From Cronobacter dublinensis subsp. dublinensis LMG 23823 (GTDB lineage: Bacteria > Pseudomonadota > Gammaproteobacteria > Enterobacterales > Enterobacteriaceae), in NCBI RefSeq assembly GCF_001277235.1, contig NZ_CP012266.1, positions 1,922,001 to 1,986,000 of the forward strand: 64,000 nt of DNA, in the 5' to 3' direction. The position numbers were made by a program, and so were the translations under genes. Within the stretch, counting starts at the first letter, position 1. Each line of letters starts with the position of its first letter. Below the pieces are notes generated by a model. It made no database searches. It was given only the letters and a program-made list of their open reading frames with translations, and was not told where the DNA came from. Positions 24,995 to 35,579 of the stretch are shown here, in pieces.

Positions 24995-25840
24995 TCAGCG
25001 TTCGGCATAGTCGAGGCGATAGCCGTCGGCAGTGTCGCGCACGTATGCAAACCCTGGCGCGCCAAGGTGCATTCCCGCCACCATGAGCTGTTCGCGGGCG
25101 GCCTGCGCCAGCACGGTCTGGCGGGTGGCGGCGGCCTGCGCCGGATCGTGGTCAAAGGCGATGGAAACCGTCGGGTGCGCGGACTGGACAGACGGGAAGT
25201 GCACGATATCGCCCCAGATAAGCAGGCTTTCACCGCCTGAATCGAGGCGAAACCCGGTGTGGCCTGGCGTATGGCCCGGCAGCCAGACCGGGCGGATACC
25301 CTCTGCGATGACGGCCTCGTCGGTGATAAAACGCAGGCGCGGCGCGTACCCCTCAAGCGTGCGGCGGGCAAGCGATATCGCGCGCTGTACCCGCTCATTC
25401 GCGGCACGCAAGCGCGCGTCGTCGCGCCAGAATGCGGCTTCCAAAGGGTGCAGCCAGAGCGCGGCGCGCGGGTAGACCGGCGCGCCCTGGCGGTCCAGCA
25501 GGCCGCCGAGATGATCGGGGTGGCCGTGGGTCAGTAAAATCGTATCCACCTCGTGCGGCGCTACGCCAAGCGCGCGCAGGGCGGCGAGTAGTTCTCCGCC
25601 TGCCTGGTTTAGCCCGCCGGTACCGGCATCGACCAGCATGACGCGTCCCTGACCACGAATCAGATAACCATTGATGAGGATCTCGTCGGGCCTGGCGATG
25701 CCAGCGTCGCGCTGGAGCGCCTCGGCACCGGCAGGCGAGATGCCCGCTAACAGATCGAGGCTTACCGGCATCGTGCCGTCGCTGAGCGCAGTGACCTGGA
25801 ATTCGCCAATCTGGCGTGAGGGAAAAGCGGGACGGTTCAT
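24995..25840 (-). CDS. Metallo-beta-lactamase-fold hydrolase
   Basis: 281 residues from the ATG at 25840, which follows CCCAGGAGGGC at good spacing. The HxHxDH zinc motif is THGHPDHLGG (H105, H107, D109, H110), and later ligands are LPGHTPGH near residue 176 and WGDIVH near 197. This is a glyoxalase-II / lactonase-type subfamily; it lacks a leader peptide and so is cytoplasmic. It is divergent from a LysR gene that may control it. The substrate is unknown; quorum-lactone or thioester hydrolysis are possibilities only. Confidence 0.9.
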   Translation of the reverse strand: MNRPAFPSRQIGEFQVTALSDGTMPVSLDLLAGISPAGAEALQRDAGIARPDEILINGYLIRGQGRVMLVDAGTGGLNQAGGELLAALRALGVAPHEVDTILLTHGHPDHLGGLLDRQGAPVYPRAALWLHPLEAAFWRDDARLRAANERVQRAISLARRTLEGYAPRLRFITDEAVIAEGIRPVWLPGHTPGHTGFRLDSGGESLLIWGDIVHFPSVQSAHPTVSIAFDHDPAQAAATRQTVLAQAAREQLMVAGMHLGAPGFAYVRDTADGYRLDYAER

Positions 25841-25978
25841 ACAGCCCTCCTGGGCGTGCGGCATAATGACGTTTCGTCATGCTAAAGGCTGCTATCACGG
25901 CTGTGAAACGATACTATGGCACCCCTTAATGACTTTTTATCACTGACGGGCGCAGGCCCGGTTGCAGGAGGCGTGCCA

Positions 25979-26908
25979 GTGCGCAGAAAAATCCCCGGCA
26001 GCGCGTCGCTGCAGGCGTTCGAGGCGGCCGCGCGCCACGGTAATTTCGCCCGTGCGGCGCAGGAGCTGGCGCTGACGGAAGGCGCCATCAGCCGCCAGAT
26101 TGCGAAGCTTGAAGCGCTGCTCGGCTGCAAACTGTTCGACCGCACCGGCAGCCGCGTCAGGCTGAATCCGGCGGGCGCGCGCTACGCCCACCGCGTGCGC
26201 GAAACGCTGGAGCGGCTTGAGCGCGACACCCAGTATCTGATGGGTCTGCCAGAAGGGGGCCGGAGCCTGGAGATAGCCGCGCTGCCCACCTTCACCAGCC
26301 GCTGGCTTATCCCGCGACTCGGGCGTTTCTCTGCCCGCCACCCCGACATCACGCTGAATATCGCCGCGCGCACCGATCCGTTTATCCTGAGCGGCAGCGG
26401 TTTTGACGCCGCGCTGCATTTTGACAGCCCCGCCTGGGCCGGAATGCGCGTCACCAGGCTCTATGAAGAGCGGCTGGTGCCGGTGTGCCACCCGGCGCTG
26501 GTGAAAGAAGGGGGGAGTCACGCTGCGTTAAACCGCCTGCCGCGCATCCAGCGCCGCCAGAACCCTGACGCGTGGCAGCGCTGGGCGCAGGAGACCGGTA
26601 CGCATCTCGATAACCCGGCGCAGGGCGCGCGCTACGATCTGCATGAGATGGCGATTGCCGCCGCGCTTGCCGGGCAGGGCGTGGCGCTGGTGCCGCAGGG
26701 GTATGTGGAAGAGGAACTGGCGCGCGGCGCGCTGGTGGCGCCCTGGCCGGGAACCGCCGCGATTAGCAAAACGTTTTGTCTGATAAAACCTGTGGAGAGC
26801 GGCGTTAACGATGCCGCGCTTGAAGCGTTTGAAGCCTGGTTGCGGGACGAGATCCCGGCGCAACACACAGAAAAAAGCGCCGCCGGTGGGGGAGACCGGC
26901 GGCGGTGA
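25979..26908 (+). CDS. LysR-family regulator, GcvA-like
   Basis: 309 residues from a GTG at 25979, selected because GGAGG lies at 25965-25969 and because the resulting start (MRRKIPGSASLQAFEAAARH) matches the usual GcvA-like N-terminus. An ATG at 25916 would add 21 atypical residues. The HTH is NFARAAQELALTEGAISRQI; the effector-binding domain contains AALPTFTSRWLIPRL near residue 99. It is divergent from the metallo-beta-lactamase-fold gene, its likely target, and convergent with betA. Confidence 0.9.
   Translation: MRRKIPGSASLQAFEAAARHGNFARAAQELALTEGAISRQIAKLEALLGCKLFDRTGSRVRLNPAGARYAHRVRETLERLERDTQYLMGLPEGGRSLEIAALPTFTSRWLIPRLGRFSARHPDITLNIAARTDPFILSGSGFDAALHFDSPAWAGMRVTRLYEERLVPVCHPALVKEGGSHAALNRLPRIQRRQNPDAWQRWAQETGTHLDNPAQGARYDLHEMAIAAALAGQGVALVPQGYVEEELARGALVAPWPGTAAISKTFCLIKPVESGVNDAALEAFEAWLRDEIPAQHTEKSAAGGGDRRR
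26871..26904 (-). terminator. Terminator at the betA / LysR convergence
   Basis: CGCCGCCGGT and ACCGGCGGCG make a 10-bp stem; on the minus strand it is followed by six T. It ends the betIBA transcript and lies inside the last codons of the convergent LysR gene. Confidence 0.85.
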
Positions 26909-26911
26909 GCG

Positions 26912-28591
26912 TTACGCCCGCTGCGGTTCGCCGCGCACCGGGCGATCGCCTGCGACGAAATAGCTCGCCGTGCTGCGCGGCAGCGGCGCGCGACCGCGGA
27001 TGTTATCCGCAATCTTCTCGCCAATCATGATGGTAGTCGCGTTCAGGTTGCCGGTGATAATCAGCGGCATAATCGACGCATCCACCACGCGCAGCCCTTC
27101 GAGCCCGTGTACGCGGCCTTCACCATCCACCACGGCCATGTCATCGCTGCCCATTTTGCAGGTGCCACAAGGGTGATAGGCGGTTTCCGCGTGGTTACGC
27201 ACAAACTCATCGAGCTGTTCATCGGTATGGCAGTCGATGCCCGGACTGATTTCACGGCCACGGAATTCATCCAGCGCGGGCTGGTTGATTATCTGGCGCG
27301 TAATGCGAATGGCGTCGCGGAACTCCTGCCAGTCCTGCTCGTGCGACATGTAATTAAACAGGATCGCCGGATGCTGGCGCGGATCGCGCGATTTAATGCG
27401 TACATGGCCGCGGCTCGGCGAGCGCATGGAGCCGACATGGCACTGGAAGCCGTGCGCTTCAACGGCGTTGGAGCCGTTGTAGTTAATCGCCACCGGCAGG
27501 AAGTGGTACTGAATGTTTGGCCAGGCGAACTCTTCACGGCTGCGGATAAACCCGCCGCCCTCGAAGTGGTTGCTGGCCCCGATGCCGGTGCCGTTAAAGA
27601 GCCACTCTGCGCCGATTTTCGGCTGGTTCCACCATTTGAGCGCCGGGTAGAGCGAGACCGGCTTTTTGCATTCATATTGCAGATACATCTCCAGGTGATC
27701 CTGAAGGTTCTCGCCGACGCCCGGCAGGTCATGCACGACCGGAATATCAAATTGTTTCAGCAGCTGCGCGTTACCCACGCCCGAGCGCTGAAGGATCTGC
27801 GGCGAGGCGATGGCGCCCGCGCAGAGCAGCACTTCACGGCGCGCGGTGACTTTTTGCGGCGCGTTGCTGGCCCCGTGGAGATACTCCACGCCCACCGCGC
27901 GTTTGTTATCGAACAGAATGCGATCGGTCGTGGCGTGGGTGATGATTTTCAGGTTCGGACGCTGCTTCGCGGTGTCGAGATAGCCGCGCGCGGTACTGGA
28001 GCGGCGGCCTTTCGGCGTCACGAAACGGTCCATCGGGCCGAAGCCTTCCTGCTGGTAGCCGTTGAGATCGTCGGTACGCGGATAGCCCGCCTGCACGCCC
28101 GCTTCAATCATCGCCGCGAACAGCGGGTTATTGCCGGGTTTGCAGGTGGTGATGCTGACCGGGCCGTCGCCGCCGTGATAATCGTTAGCGCCGATATCGC
28201 GCGTTTCCGATTTCCGGTAATAGGGCAGGCAGTCGAGATAGGTCCAGCGCGCAAGGCCAGGCTGCTGCGCCCAGTTGTCGAGATCCATCGCGTTGCCGCG
28301 GATGTAGCACATGCCGTTAATGAGCGACGAGCCGCCAAGCCCTTTACCGCGCCCGCACTCCATGCGGCGGTTATTCATGTACGGTTCAGGCTCGGTTTCA
28401 TACGCCCAGTTATAGCGTTTCCCCTGGAGTGGATACGCCAGCGCCGCTGGCATCTGGGTGCGGAAGTCAAAGCGGTAATCCGGGCCGCCCGCTTCCAGCA
28501 GTAATACGGTGACGTCGCTGTCTTCGGTCAGTCTTGTTGCCAAAACATTCCCTGCGGATCCGGCTCCGATAATGATGTAATCAAATTCCAT
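26912..28591 (-). CDS. betA: BetA, choline dehydrogenase
   Basis: 559 residues, a GMC-family flavoprotein. The FAD dinucleotide motif is at the start ([15 protein letters not shown]), with GMC signatures [15 protein letters not shown] near residue 80 and the [15 protein letters not shown] block near 255; the catalytic His is expected in [11 protein letters not shown] near 473. It oxidises choline to betaine aldehyde at the inner membrane for osmoprotection. It is the last gene of the betI-betB-betA operon, 26 nt after betB. Length matches E. coli BetA. Confidence 0.97.
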   Translation of the reverse strand: MEFDYIIIGAGSAGNVLATRLTEDSDVTVLLLEAGGPDYRFDFRTQMPAALAYPLQGKRYNWAYETEPEPYMNNRRMECGRGKGLGGSSLINGMCYIRGNAMDLDNWAQQPGLARWTYLDCLPYYRKSETRDIGANDYHGGDGPVSITTCKPGNNPLFAAMIEAGVQAGYPRTDDLNGYQQEGFGPMDRFVTPKGRRSSTARGYLDTAKQRPNLKIITHATTDRILFDNKRAVGVEYLHGASNAPQKVTARREVLLCAGAIASPQILQRSGVGNAQLLKQFDIPVVHDLPGVGENLQDHLEMYLQYECKKPVSLYPALKWWNQPKIGAEWLFNGTGIGASNHFEGGGFIRSREEFAWPNIQYHFLPVAINYNGSNAVEAHGFQCHVGSMRSPSRGHVRIKSRDPRQHPAILFNYMSHEQDWQEFRDAIRITRQIINQPALDEFRGREISPGIDCHTDEQLDEFVRNHAETAYHPCGTCKMGSDDMAVVDGEGRVHGLEGLRVVDASIMPLIITGNLNATTIMIGEKIADNIRGRAPLPRSTASYFVAGDRPVRGEPQRA

Positions 28592-28617
28592 TAGTCGTTC
28601 CTCAGGTTAAAAATCAA

Positions 28618-30090
28618 TCAAAATACGGACTGGAAGCGGGTCATCTCGACCTGCACGGATTTCACCTGCGTATAGCTTTGCAGCGTCATCAGCCCGTTCT
28701 CGCGGCCAATGCCGGAGTGTTTATAGCCGCCGACCGGCATCTCGGCGGCGGATTCGCCCCAGGTGTTGATCCAGCAGATGCCGGCTTCAATCTGGTGAAT
28801 GACGCGGTGCGCGCGGTTGAGATCCTGGGTGACGACGCCCGCCGCCAGGCCGTATTCGGTGGCGTTGGCGCGCGCAATCACTTCCTCTTCGCTCTCATAG
28901 GTGAGAATCGACATGACCGGCCCGAAGATCTCTTCGCGCACGATGGTCATCTCATCGCGACAGTCGGTGAAGACGGTCGGCTCGACCCACGCGCCGTTAT
29001 CAAAGCCAGTGCCGCTCATGCGCTTGCCGCCGCACAGCAGGCGCGCGCCTTCGCGGATGCCGGTGTCGATATAGCGTATCACGTTGTCGCGGTGCGCGAA
29101 GCTGACCATCGGCCCGAAATTCGTCGCCGGATCGTTGAGGTCGCCCGCCCGGATGCGCGCCACGCGTTCAGCGATTTTCGCCCCGAACGCCGACTGCAGT
29201 TTCGCCGGGATAAACACGCGCGTGCCGTTGGTGCAGACCTGGCCTGAGCTGTAGAAGTTGGCCATCATGGCGATGTCGGCGGCGAGATCCAGATCCGCGT
29301 CGTCAAAAATGATGAGCGGCGATTTTCCGCCAAGCTCCATCGTCACTTCTTTAAGCGTCGAGCCCGCCGCGTTCGCCATCACTTTTTTGCCGCTGGCGAC
29401 GCCGCCGGTAAACGAGACTTTGTTGATGCCCGGATGTTCCGTCAGCAGCTGGCCGGTGACCGCGCCGCGGCCATTGAGCACGCTGAAGACGCCGTCCGGC
29501 ACGCCCGCTTCGGTGTAGATTTCGGCGAGTTTCAGCGCGCTGAGCGGCGTGACTTCGCTCGGTTTGAAAATCATCGCATTGCCCGCCGCGAGCGCCGGAG
29601 CGGATTTCCACAGCGCAATCTGGATCGGGTAGTTCCACGCGCCGATGCCTGCCACCACGCCCAGCGGTTCGCGGCGGGTATACACGAAAGCGGTGTCGCG
29701 CAGCGGGATCTGCTGCCCTTCGAGCGCGGGAATAAGCCCGGCGTAATATTCCAGCACGTCGGCGCCGGTGACGATATCGACCGCCTGGGTTTCGCTCAGC
29801 GGTTTGCCGGTGTCGAGGGTTTCGAGCGCGGCGAGTTCGTCATTGCGCTCGCGCAGGATATCCACGGCGCGGCGCAGGATGCGCGAGCGCTCCATCGCGG
29901 TCATCGCGGCCCAGATTTTCTGGCCTTTGCGGGCGGCTTCGACGGCGCGATCCACGTCGGCCTGGCCGGCTTCATGGACGTCGGCGAGCACGTCGCCGTT
30001 CGCCGGATTGATGGTCTGGAATGTATTGCCCGACGCTGCCGGGACAAAGTGGCCATCAATGTAAAGCTGCTGTTCTGCGAATCGGGACAT
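28618..30090 (-). CDS. betB: BetB, betaine aldehyde dehydrogenase
   Basis: 490 residues, a typical NAD(P)-dependent aldehyde dehydrogenase. It has [20 protein letters not shown] near residue 150, the Glu of MELGGKSPL near 252 and the catalytic Cys of SGQVCTNGT near 286. It converts betaine aldehyde to glycine betaine. It lies between betI (12-nt gap) and betA, transcribed on the minus strand. Confidence 0.97.
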   Translation of the reverse strand: MSRFAEQQLYIDGHFVPAASGNTFQTINPANGDVLADVHEAGQADVDRAVEAARKGQKIWAAMTAMERSRILRRAVDILRERNDELAALETLDTGKPLSETQAVDIVTGADVLEYYAGLIPALEGQQIPLRDTAFVYTRREPLGVVAGIGAWNYPIQIALWKSAPALAAGNAMIFKPSEVTPLSALKLAEIYTEAGVPDGVFSVLNGRGAVTGQLLTEHPGINKVSFTGGVASGKKVMANAAGSTLKEVTMELGGKSPLIIFDDADLDLAADIAMMANFYSSGQVCTNGTRVFIPAKLQSAFGAKIAERVARIRAGDLNDPATNFGPMVSFAHRDNVIRYIDTGIREGARLLCGGKRMSGTGFDNGAWVEPTVFTDCRDEMTIVREEIFGPVMSILTYESEEEVIARANATEYGLAAGVVTQDLNRAHRVIHQIEAGICWINTWGESAAEMPVGGYKHSGIGRENGLMTLQSYTQVKSVQVEMTRFQSVF

Positions 30091-30102
30091 GATTCCTCCT
30101 TC

Positions 30103-30699
30103 TCAAGGGTGCTCGGCGCCAGCCAGCTGCTGGCGAATGAATTGAGTGGTGAGCGTGCGGGCCGTGTCCAGATTAAACGGCTTGCCGCTCAGCGCCGCGC
30201 GCAGCCACAGGCCGTCAATCAGCGACGCCAGCCCGTGGGCCGCCAGCCGCGCCTGTTCGCGCGGCAGTTCGCGGCGAAACTCGGCGGCGAGCGTTGAAAA
30301 CAGCCGACGGCTGCTGACGCGCTCAAGCCGTCCGAGCTGCGGCTGATGCATGCTGCTGGCCCAGAAATCGAGCCAGGCTTTCATCGCCGCGCTGTGAACC
30401 TGGGTGTCATCGAAATTGCCTTCGACAATCGCCAGCAGACGCGCCTCGGTGCTGGCCTGCGCCAGCGGTTTCAGCCGGGCGGCGACGGCGTCGCGCAGCT
30501 GCCGGGTGATGTCACGCATGGTGGCTTCGAGCAGGCCGTTTTTGTCTTTGAAGTAGTGGCTGATGATCCCCGCCGAGACGCCCGCCCGGCGCGCAATCTG
30601 CGCGATGGTGGCGTCGTTGATCCCGACGTCATTGATGGTGCTAAGCGTTGCATCAATTAACTGCCTGCGCCGTATCGGCTGCATTCCCACTTTTGGCAT
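30103..30699 (-). CDS. betI: BetI, choline-responsive TetR repressor
   Basis: 198 residues from the ATG at 30699, which gives the E. coli-like start [19 protein letters not shown]; an upstream in-frame ATG would add eight residues. The TetR-type HTH is [20 protein letters not shown], followed by the DKNGLLEAT segment. BetI represses both betIBA and betT in the absence of choline. It is the first gene of its operon and divergent from betT; a palindromic operator candidate is at 30752. Confidence 0.96.
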   Translation of the reverse strand: MPKVGMQPIRRRQLIDATLSTINDVGINDATIAQIARRAGVSAGIISHYFKDKNGLLEATMRDITRQLRDAVAARLKPLAQASTEARLLAIVEGNFDDTQVHSAAMKAWLDFWASSMHQPQLGRLERVSSRRLFSTLAAEFRRELPREQARLAAHGLASLIDGLWLRAALSGKPFNLDTARTLTTQFIRQQLAGAEHP

Positions 30700-30751
30700 G
30701 ACCCCGGACTCCCGCTTCACCACGATGTTAAGACTATTAGAACTTTTTTTG

Positions 30752-30765
30752 ATTGGACGTTCAAT
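30752..30765. promoter_or_regulatory. Candidate BetI operator in betI-betT gap
   Basis: ATTGGACGTTCAAT is a near-perfect palindrome (one mismatched pair) flanked by AT-rich DNA between betI and betT, where BetI binds in E. coli. No exact promoter was assigned. Confidence 0.6.
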
Positions 30766-30951
30766 ATAAAAAAATAAATTGTTAAGATGTTGTGATTGGA
30801 TTGTCGCAAAAGCGGAACGGTACGCTACGCTATCTTGCGGTTAATCACCGTTGTGAACTATCGGAGGGCGCAGAGAAGGGCCTGGCGAGGCCGCTAACCA
30901 TGACCACGCACTTTCATTACAGGAAGACAGAACATTAACCAGAGGTAACCG

Positions 30952-32982
30952 ATGACGAATCCACCTGCCAGTGAAAAAAACAGAATTAACGCCGTGGTGT
31001 TCTACACGTCAGCCGCGCTGATTCTGACTTTTTCACTGGTCACTATTCTCTTCAGCGAACAGTCCGCCGCCTGGATCCAGCTCGCGGTCAACTGGGTCTC
31101 GGCGACATTCGGCTGGTATTACATGCTGGCCGCCACGCTCTATATCGTGTTCGTGATTTTCATGGCCTGCTCGCGCTATGGCGACATCAAGCTCGGGCCG
31201 GAGCAGTCGAAACCGGAGTTCAGCCTGCCGAGCTGGTCGGCGATGCTGTTCGCCGCCGGTATTGGCATTGACCTGATGTTTTTCTCGGTCGCCGAGCCGG
31301 TGACGCAGTATATGCAGCCGCCGACAGGGGCGGGGCAGACTATCGAGGCCGCGCGCCAGGCGATGGTCTGGACGCTGTTCCACTACGGTCTGACGGGCTG
31401 GTCGATGTACGCATTGATGGGCATCGCGCTGGGCTACTTTAGCTATCGCTACAACCTGCCGCTGACCATCCGCTCCGCGCTTTACCCCATCTTTGGCAAG
31501 CGTATTAACGGGCCGATAGGCCATACCGTCGATATCGCGGCGGTGATTGGCACCATTTTCGGTATCGCCACGACGCTTGGCATCGGCGTGGTGCAGCTCA
31601 ATTACGGCCTGAAAGTGCTGTTCGATATTCCCGAAGGGCTGACGGCGCAGCTGGCGCTGATTGTGCTGTCGGTAGTAATCGCCACGATTTCGGTCACGTC
31701 TGGCGTCGATAAGGGCATCCGTTTTCTGTCCGAGCTCAACGTTATCCTGGCGCTGGGGCTTATCCTGTTTGTCCTGTTTATGGGCAAAACCGACTTCCTG
31801 CTGAACGCGCTGGTGCTGAACATTGGGGATTACATCAACCGCTTTATGGGGATGACACTCGATACGTTCGCCTTTGATATGCCGCGCCAGTGGATGAACA
31901 GCTGGACGCTTTTCTTCTGGGCCTGGTGGGTGGCATGGTCGCCGTTTGTGGGGCTGTTCCTGGCGCGTATTTCACGCGGGCGCACCATTCGCCAGTTCGT
32001 GCTCGGCACGCTGATTATTCCGTTTACCTTTACGCTGCTGTGGCTGTCGGTGTTTGGCAACGCCGCGCTGTATGAAATTATCCACGGCGACGCAGGCTTC
32101 GCGCAGGAAGTCATCGCCCATGCGGAGCGCGGCTTCTACAGCCTGCTGGCGGAATATCCGGCGTTTAAACTGAGCGCCTCGGTTGCCACCATCACCGGGA
32201 TGCTGTTCTATGTGACGTCCGCCGATTCCGGCTCGCTGGTGCTGGCGAACTTCACCTCGAAGCTTAAAGACATCAACAGCGACGCCGCCAACTGGCTGCG
32301 GATTTTCTGGTCGGTCGCCATCGGCGTGCTGACCATGGGCATGCTGATGACCAATGGTATTTCGGCGCTGCAAAACACGACGGTGATAATGGGCCTGCCG
32401 TTCAGCTTCGTGATTTTCTTTGTCATGGCCGGGCTCTACAAATCGCTGAAGGTGGAAGATCACCGCCGCGCCAGCGCCAGCCGCGACACCGCGCCTTATA
32501 TTCCGTCTGGCAATGACCGTCTGAGCTGGAAAAAGCGCCTGTCACGGCTGATGAACTATCCGGGCGCGCGTTACACCCAGCAGATGATGGAAACGGTGAT
32601 TTTCCCGGCGATGCAGGATGTCGCGAAGGAGCTGGAATTGCGCGGCGGGCGCGTCACGCTGCGTAAAGTGGACGCAGATGAGGAGCCTCCGCTGGGCTAC
32701 CTGGATCTGCGCGTGCACCTTGGCGAGGAGCAGGATTTTGTTTATCAGGTCTGGCCGCAGCAATATTCGGTGCCGGGCTTTACCTACCGGGCCCGGAGCG
32801 GGAAGTCGCACTATTTCCGCCTTGAGACGTTCCTGCTGGAGGGCAGCCAGGGCAACGACCTGATGGACTACAACAAAGAGCAGGTGATTATCGATATTCT
32901 CGACCAGTACGAGCGCCACCTGAACTTTATCCATCTCCACCGTGAGGCGCCAGGCAATAACCTGGTCTTCCCGGAGCTGTAA
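30952..32982 (+). CDS. betT: BetT, high-affinity choline transporter
   Basis: 676 residues (E. coli BetT has 677), a BCCT-family proton-driven choline symporter. Twelve membrane helices are followed by a long cytoplasmic C-terminal domain from about residue 510, typical of BetT and used in osmotic sensing. Conserved segments seen are MLFAAGIGIDLMFFSVAEP near residue 99 and WTLFFWAWWVAWSPFVGLF near 317. It is divergent from betIBA and ends at a strong terminator. Confidence 0.97.
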   Translation: MTNPPASEKNRINAVVFYTSAALILTFSLVTILFSEQSAAWIQLAVNWVSATFGWYYMLAATLYIVFVIFMACSRYGDIKLGPEQSKPEFSLPSWSAMLFAAGIGIDLMFFSVAEPVTQYMQPPTGAGQTIEAARQAMVWTLFHYGLTGWSMYALMGIALGYFSYRYNLPLTIRSALYPIFGKRINGPIGHTVDIAAVIGTIFGIATTLGIGVVQLNYGLKVLFDIPEGLTAQLALIVLSVVIATISVTSGVDKGIRFLSELNVILALGLILFVLFMGKTDFLLNALVLNIGDYINRFMGMTLDTFAFDMPRQWMNSWTLFFWAWWVAWSPFVGLFLARISRGRTIRQFVLGTLIIPFTFTLLWLSVFGNAALYEIIHGDAGFAQEVIAHAERGFYSLLAEYPAFKLSASVATITGMLFYVTSADSGSLVLANFTSKLKDINSDAANWLRIFWSVAIGVLTMGMLMTNGISALQNTTVIMGLPFSFVIFFVMAGLYKSLKVEDHRRASASRDTAPYIPSGNDRLSWKKRLSRLMNYPGARYTQQMMETVIFPAMQDVAKELELRGGRVTLRKVDADEEPPLGYLDLRVHLGEEQDFVYQVWPQQYSVPGFTYRARSGKSHYFRLETFLLEGSQGNDLMDYNKEQVIIDILDQYERHLNFIHLHREAPGNNLVFPEL

Positions 32983-33009
32983 CAGAAGTTGCAAAAGAAG
33001 ATGTAAAAG

Positions 33010-33036
33010 AAAAAGGCCACGCGAGTGGCCTTTCTT
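33010..33036 (+). terminator. Rho-independent terminator of betT
   Basis: AAAGGCCAC-GCGA-GTGGCCTTT is a 9-bp stem with a tetraloop, ending in TTTCTT. Confidence 0.9.
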
Positions 33037-33072
33037 GTTAAGGTTGCCGCTCACCCTAAAGGAGACGCTACG

Positions 33073-33738
33073 ATGGAGCGCTGGACACTACACTGGCTGC
33101 AGGCGCAGGGCGATTCAGGCGATTACCGCGACCGCATAATTGATGAGACGACCGCCGCCTGCGAGACGCTGGCGACAGTGATGACGCCGCCCCGGCTCGA
33201 TATTCTGGTGCATCGCGCGCCCGGTCTCGTTATCCCGGAGATTGGCCTTGCGGGCCGCGCGTATCACGGCGCGCTTTTCAGTATGGGCATTGACCCTGAT
33301 AACCCGCATCTCCCTTCCTCACTGACTGACGGCACGCTGCGCAGGCAGATCCTGCATGAAGTTCATCATTGTCTGCGGATGGCCGGGCCCGGCTACGGCT
33401 GGACGCCTGGCGAAGCGCTGGTGAGCGAAGGGCTCGCGGGGCAGTTTGTCGCCTGGCTGATGGGCAGCCCGCCGGAGCCCTGGGAGCGCGCGCTTGACCG
33501 CGCCGCCTTAACCGCCGCGCCAGTAAGCGTCGCCGCGCTGGGTGGCGTCCCCTACGACCATGCCGCCTGGTTTTTCGGCACCGGCGCGCTGCCCCGCTGG
33601 TACGGCTACACGCTGGGCTACCACATGGTCGGCGCATGGCTTGAGGAGGTCGGCACGCCTGACGCTGAACGGTGGGTGACGGTGTCGGCGCAGGAGGTTA
33701 TCGGGGCCGCACGTCGCCACGGTTTACTGGGCGATTAG
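33073..33738 (+). CDS. Predicted HExxH zinc protease (DUF2268-like)
   Basis: 221 residues from the ATG at 33073, with AAAGGAG about ten bases upstream; an earlier frame start overlaps the betT terminator and is unlikely. The zinc motif ILHEVHHCLR gives H95-E96-x-H98/H99. The downstream GEALVSEGLAGQFVAWLMG segment can supply the third ligand, as in DUF2268 predicted Zn-dependent proteases. There is no signal peptide, so it is probably cytosolic. It stands alone between betT and the HxlR gene; substrate unknown. Confidence 0.8.
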   Translation: MERWTLHWLQAQGDSGDYRDRIIDETTAACETLATVMTPPRLDILVHRAPGLVIPEIGLAGRAYHGALFSMGIDPDNPHLPSSLTDGTLRRQILHEVHHCLRMAGPGYGWTPGEALVSEGLAGQFVAWLMGSPPEPWERALDRAALTAAPVSVAALGGVPYDHAAWFFGTGALPRWYGYTLGYHMVGAWLEEVGTPDAERWVTVSAQEVIGAARRHGLLGD

Positions 33739-33771
33739 CGGGCGGTAATTGTCAGCGCCGCCGTTACGTGC

Positions 33772-34152
33772 TTATGACGGTTTCTGTTCGTGATGCAGAC
33801 GGCGAGCCTGGCAGATACGGGCGTGGTTTTCATCCGCCCACTGCACGAGCTTTTGCATAGGCTCCAGAAAGGAGCTGCCGAGCGCGGTGAGCTGATATTC
33901 GACTCTCGGCGGCACTTCCGGATAGACCGTCCGGCTGATATAGCCATCCATTTCTAGCCGCTTGAGCGTGCGCGACAGCATCTGGCGCGAAATATCGCCG
34001 ATTTCCCGATTCAGCTCGTTAAACCGCACCGTGCGCCCCGCCAGCGCCTCAAGGATCAGCAAACTCCACTGATCGCCAATCTGATTGAGGACATCGCGTA
34101 TCGGGCAGGGCTGCCCGTATTGGGCGATATCGTCACGTTCGTTTTTCGTCAT
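33772..34152 (-). CDS. HxlR-family transcriptional regulator
   Basis: 126 residues with the HxlR winged helix. CPIRDVLNQIGDQWSLLIL near residues 16-34 carries the conserved N-terminal Cys often used for redox or electrophile sensing, and RFNELNREIGDISRQMLSRTL follows. It is divergent from the secreted SnoaL-like gene (165-nt gap), its likely target. The CACATTGGTGTGACTGAGTC stretch near its own start could be part of an operator. Confidence 0.9.
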   Translation of the reverse strand: MTKNERDDIAQYGQPCPIRDVLNQIGDQWSLLILEALAGRTVRFNELNREIGDISRQMLSRTLKRLEMDGYISRTVYPEVPPRVEYQLTALGSSFLEPMQKLVQWADENHARICQARRLHHEQKPS

Positions 34153-34317
34153 GCTGGTGCGTTAACCCCGCGTTATTAGTCACATTGGTGTGACTGAGTC
34201 AGAAAATAATGACCTCTTGTTGAGGTCCCGGAGGCACTGTACCATCCGTGCCCGTTAAGGTCTATTTTCGTGACCAGGTATGAAAAGACAACTTTTAAGG
34301 ACATCAGGAGAGCACCG

Positions 34318-34773
34318 ATGAAAAAGACAATGGCGGGTTTATTGATGGCGGCGAGTCTGCTTACAGCGAATGGTGCTGTGGCGTCTGCGCGGCAGAGCGA
34401 CGTTGAAGAGGCCAATCGTCAGCGTGTTATCACGTTCTACGATCGATTCTTCAATCAGCATGACACCGCAGCGGCGGACGTGGTGGCGGATGACTACCGT
34501 CAGCACAATCCGGATGTCCCCGACGGTAAAGCGCCGTTTGTTAATTACTTCAGCGGATTTTTCCGCGATAACCCGCAGTCGCGCGCGAAGGTGATCCGCA
34601 GCGCGGCCGATGGCGACCTGGTCTGGCTGCAGGTCCATTCGACTAACGGCAGTCACGATCGCGGGCAGGCCGTGCTGGATATTTTCCGGGTGAAAGATGG
34701 CAAAATTGTCGAACACTGGGACATCATTCAGGACGTGCCGGAAAAGGCGGCGAACGCGAACACGATGTTCTGA
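34318..34773 (+). CDS. Secreted SnoaL/NTF2-like protein
   Basis: 151 residues from the ATG at 34318 with an AGGAG ribosome site. A signal peptide is clear (MKKTMAGLLMAASLLTANG, cleavage near AVASA). The mature part matches the SnoaL-like/NTF2 fold found in predicted ester cyclases (FYDRFFNQHD near residue 41, DDYRQHNPDVPDGKAPFVNY near 60, DIFRVKDGKIVEHWDIIQD near 120). Such proteins are often induced beside HxlR regulators; its biochemical role is not known. Confidence 0.88.
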   Translation: MKKTMAGLLMAASLLTANGAVASARQSDVEEANRQRVITFYDRFFNQHDTAAADVVADDYRQHNPDVPDGKAPFVNYFSGFFRDNPQSRAKVIRSAADGDLVWLQVHSTNGSHDRGQAVLDIFRVKDGKIVEHWDIIQDVPEKAANANTMF

Positions 34774-34819
34774 AACTGATGCGCCGTGGCAGATAACGCG
34801 GCGCGAAATACGCTTACGG

Positions 34820-35224
34820 TCAGGGTTGTCCCTGCATATCCCAGCGCGCCGATCCCATATCGTTATATACGCGATCGTCAGTAAAGGGCGGGAAGGCAGC
34901 GCGCCCGGCGGCCTCTTTCAGCGCCTGACAATAAGCACGGTCGCCATCCTTAATAATAAAATTGACCAGACGGCCATCTTTCTCGAAATCAAGATGGACG
35001 GTGCAGCGCTTGCCGTTCCAGGCATGCGGTTTGGCGAGCGCCGCATCCAGCGCGGTTTTAATACCGGCCGCCTGCCTGCCGTAAATGTCTTTATCCTGGA
35101 CGCGCCCCGTATTTTTATAAATGCACGGATCAAGCGCGCGCGTTTTTTTACACCCCTCAGGCGAGAGCGGGGCGCAGCCTGCGACAGTCGCGGCCATCAG
35201 CATCACCAGCAGCAGTTTTTTCAT
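34820..35224 (-). CDS. Lipoprotein with TolA C-terminal-like domain
   Basis: 134 residues. The lipobox is TVAGC (Cys17), so it is probably an outer- or inner-membrane lipoprotein. The C-terminal half (CTVHLDFEKDGRLVNFIIK, then GDRAYCQALKEAAGRAAFP and VYNDM) resembles the TolA C-terminal domain, including the paired cysteines. Its place in envelope integrity is by resemblance only. It is a single gene convergent with the SnoaL-like gene. Confidence 0.8.
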   Translation of the reverse strand: MKKLLLVMLMAATVAGCAPLSPEGCKKTRALDPCIYKNTGRVQDKDIYGRQAAGIKTALDAALAKPHAWNGKRCTVHLDFEKDGRLVNFIIKDGDRAYCQALKEAAGRAAFPPFTDDRVYNDMGSARWDMQGQP

Positions 35225-35579
35225 GCTAATTCCATTTAAAAGTTAAAGGTCATGAGAAGGGCTTCGCCTCCAGTATGCCATGCGTGGTAAACGCGCGTGA
35301 GCCGCATCGGATGCCCCTACTATTTATAAGGGGGACGGCGGCGTCATCCCTCAGCGCGGTCAGCGCGTGCCGATATGGCGTGCGGTTTGGTCATGATCTA
35401 AGGCCGGAGATAGTCACGTCATTATGAGGATTATCTGAAACTTGCGGATCGCGGCAGCGTTAAAATATTTTGCGGCATATATCCGGGCAGAACCTGCGCA
35501 GGCACGCAATACTGAAAGTCTTTTTATTCGTTCCGTCAGCGGAACGCGCGATTGCCGGATCAAAGATGAGGAACATCTG
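35225..35579. other. Intergenic region upstream of the Fic gene
   Basis: 355 nt between the divergent lipoprotein and Fic genes. A short inverted repeat CCCCT...AAGGGG lies near 35311-35330 with an AT-rich loop that could hold a -10 element. The in-frame extension of the Fic frame upstream to a TTG at 35442 lacks a ribosome site. I see no other gene. Confidence 0.5.
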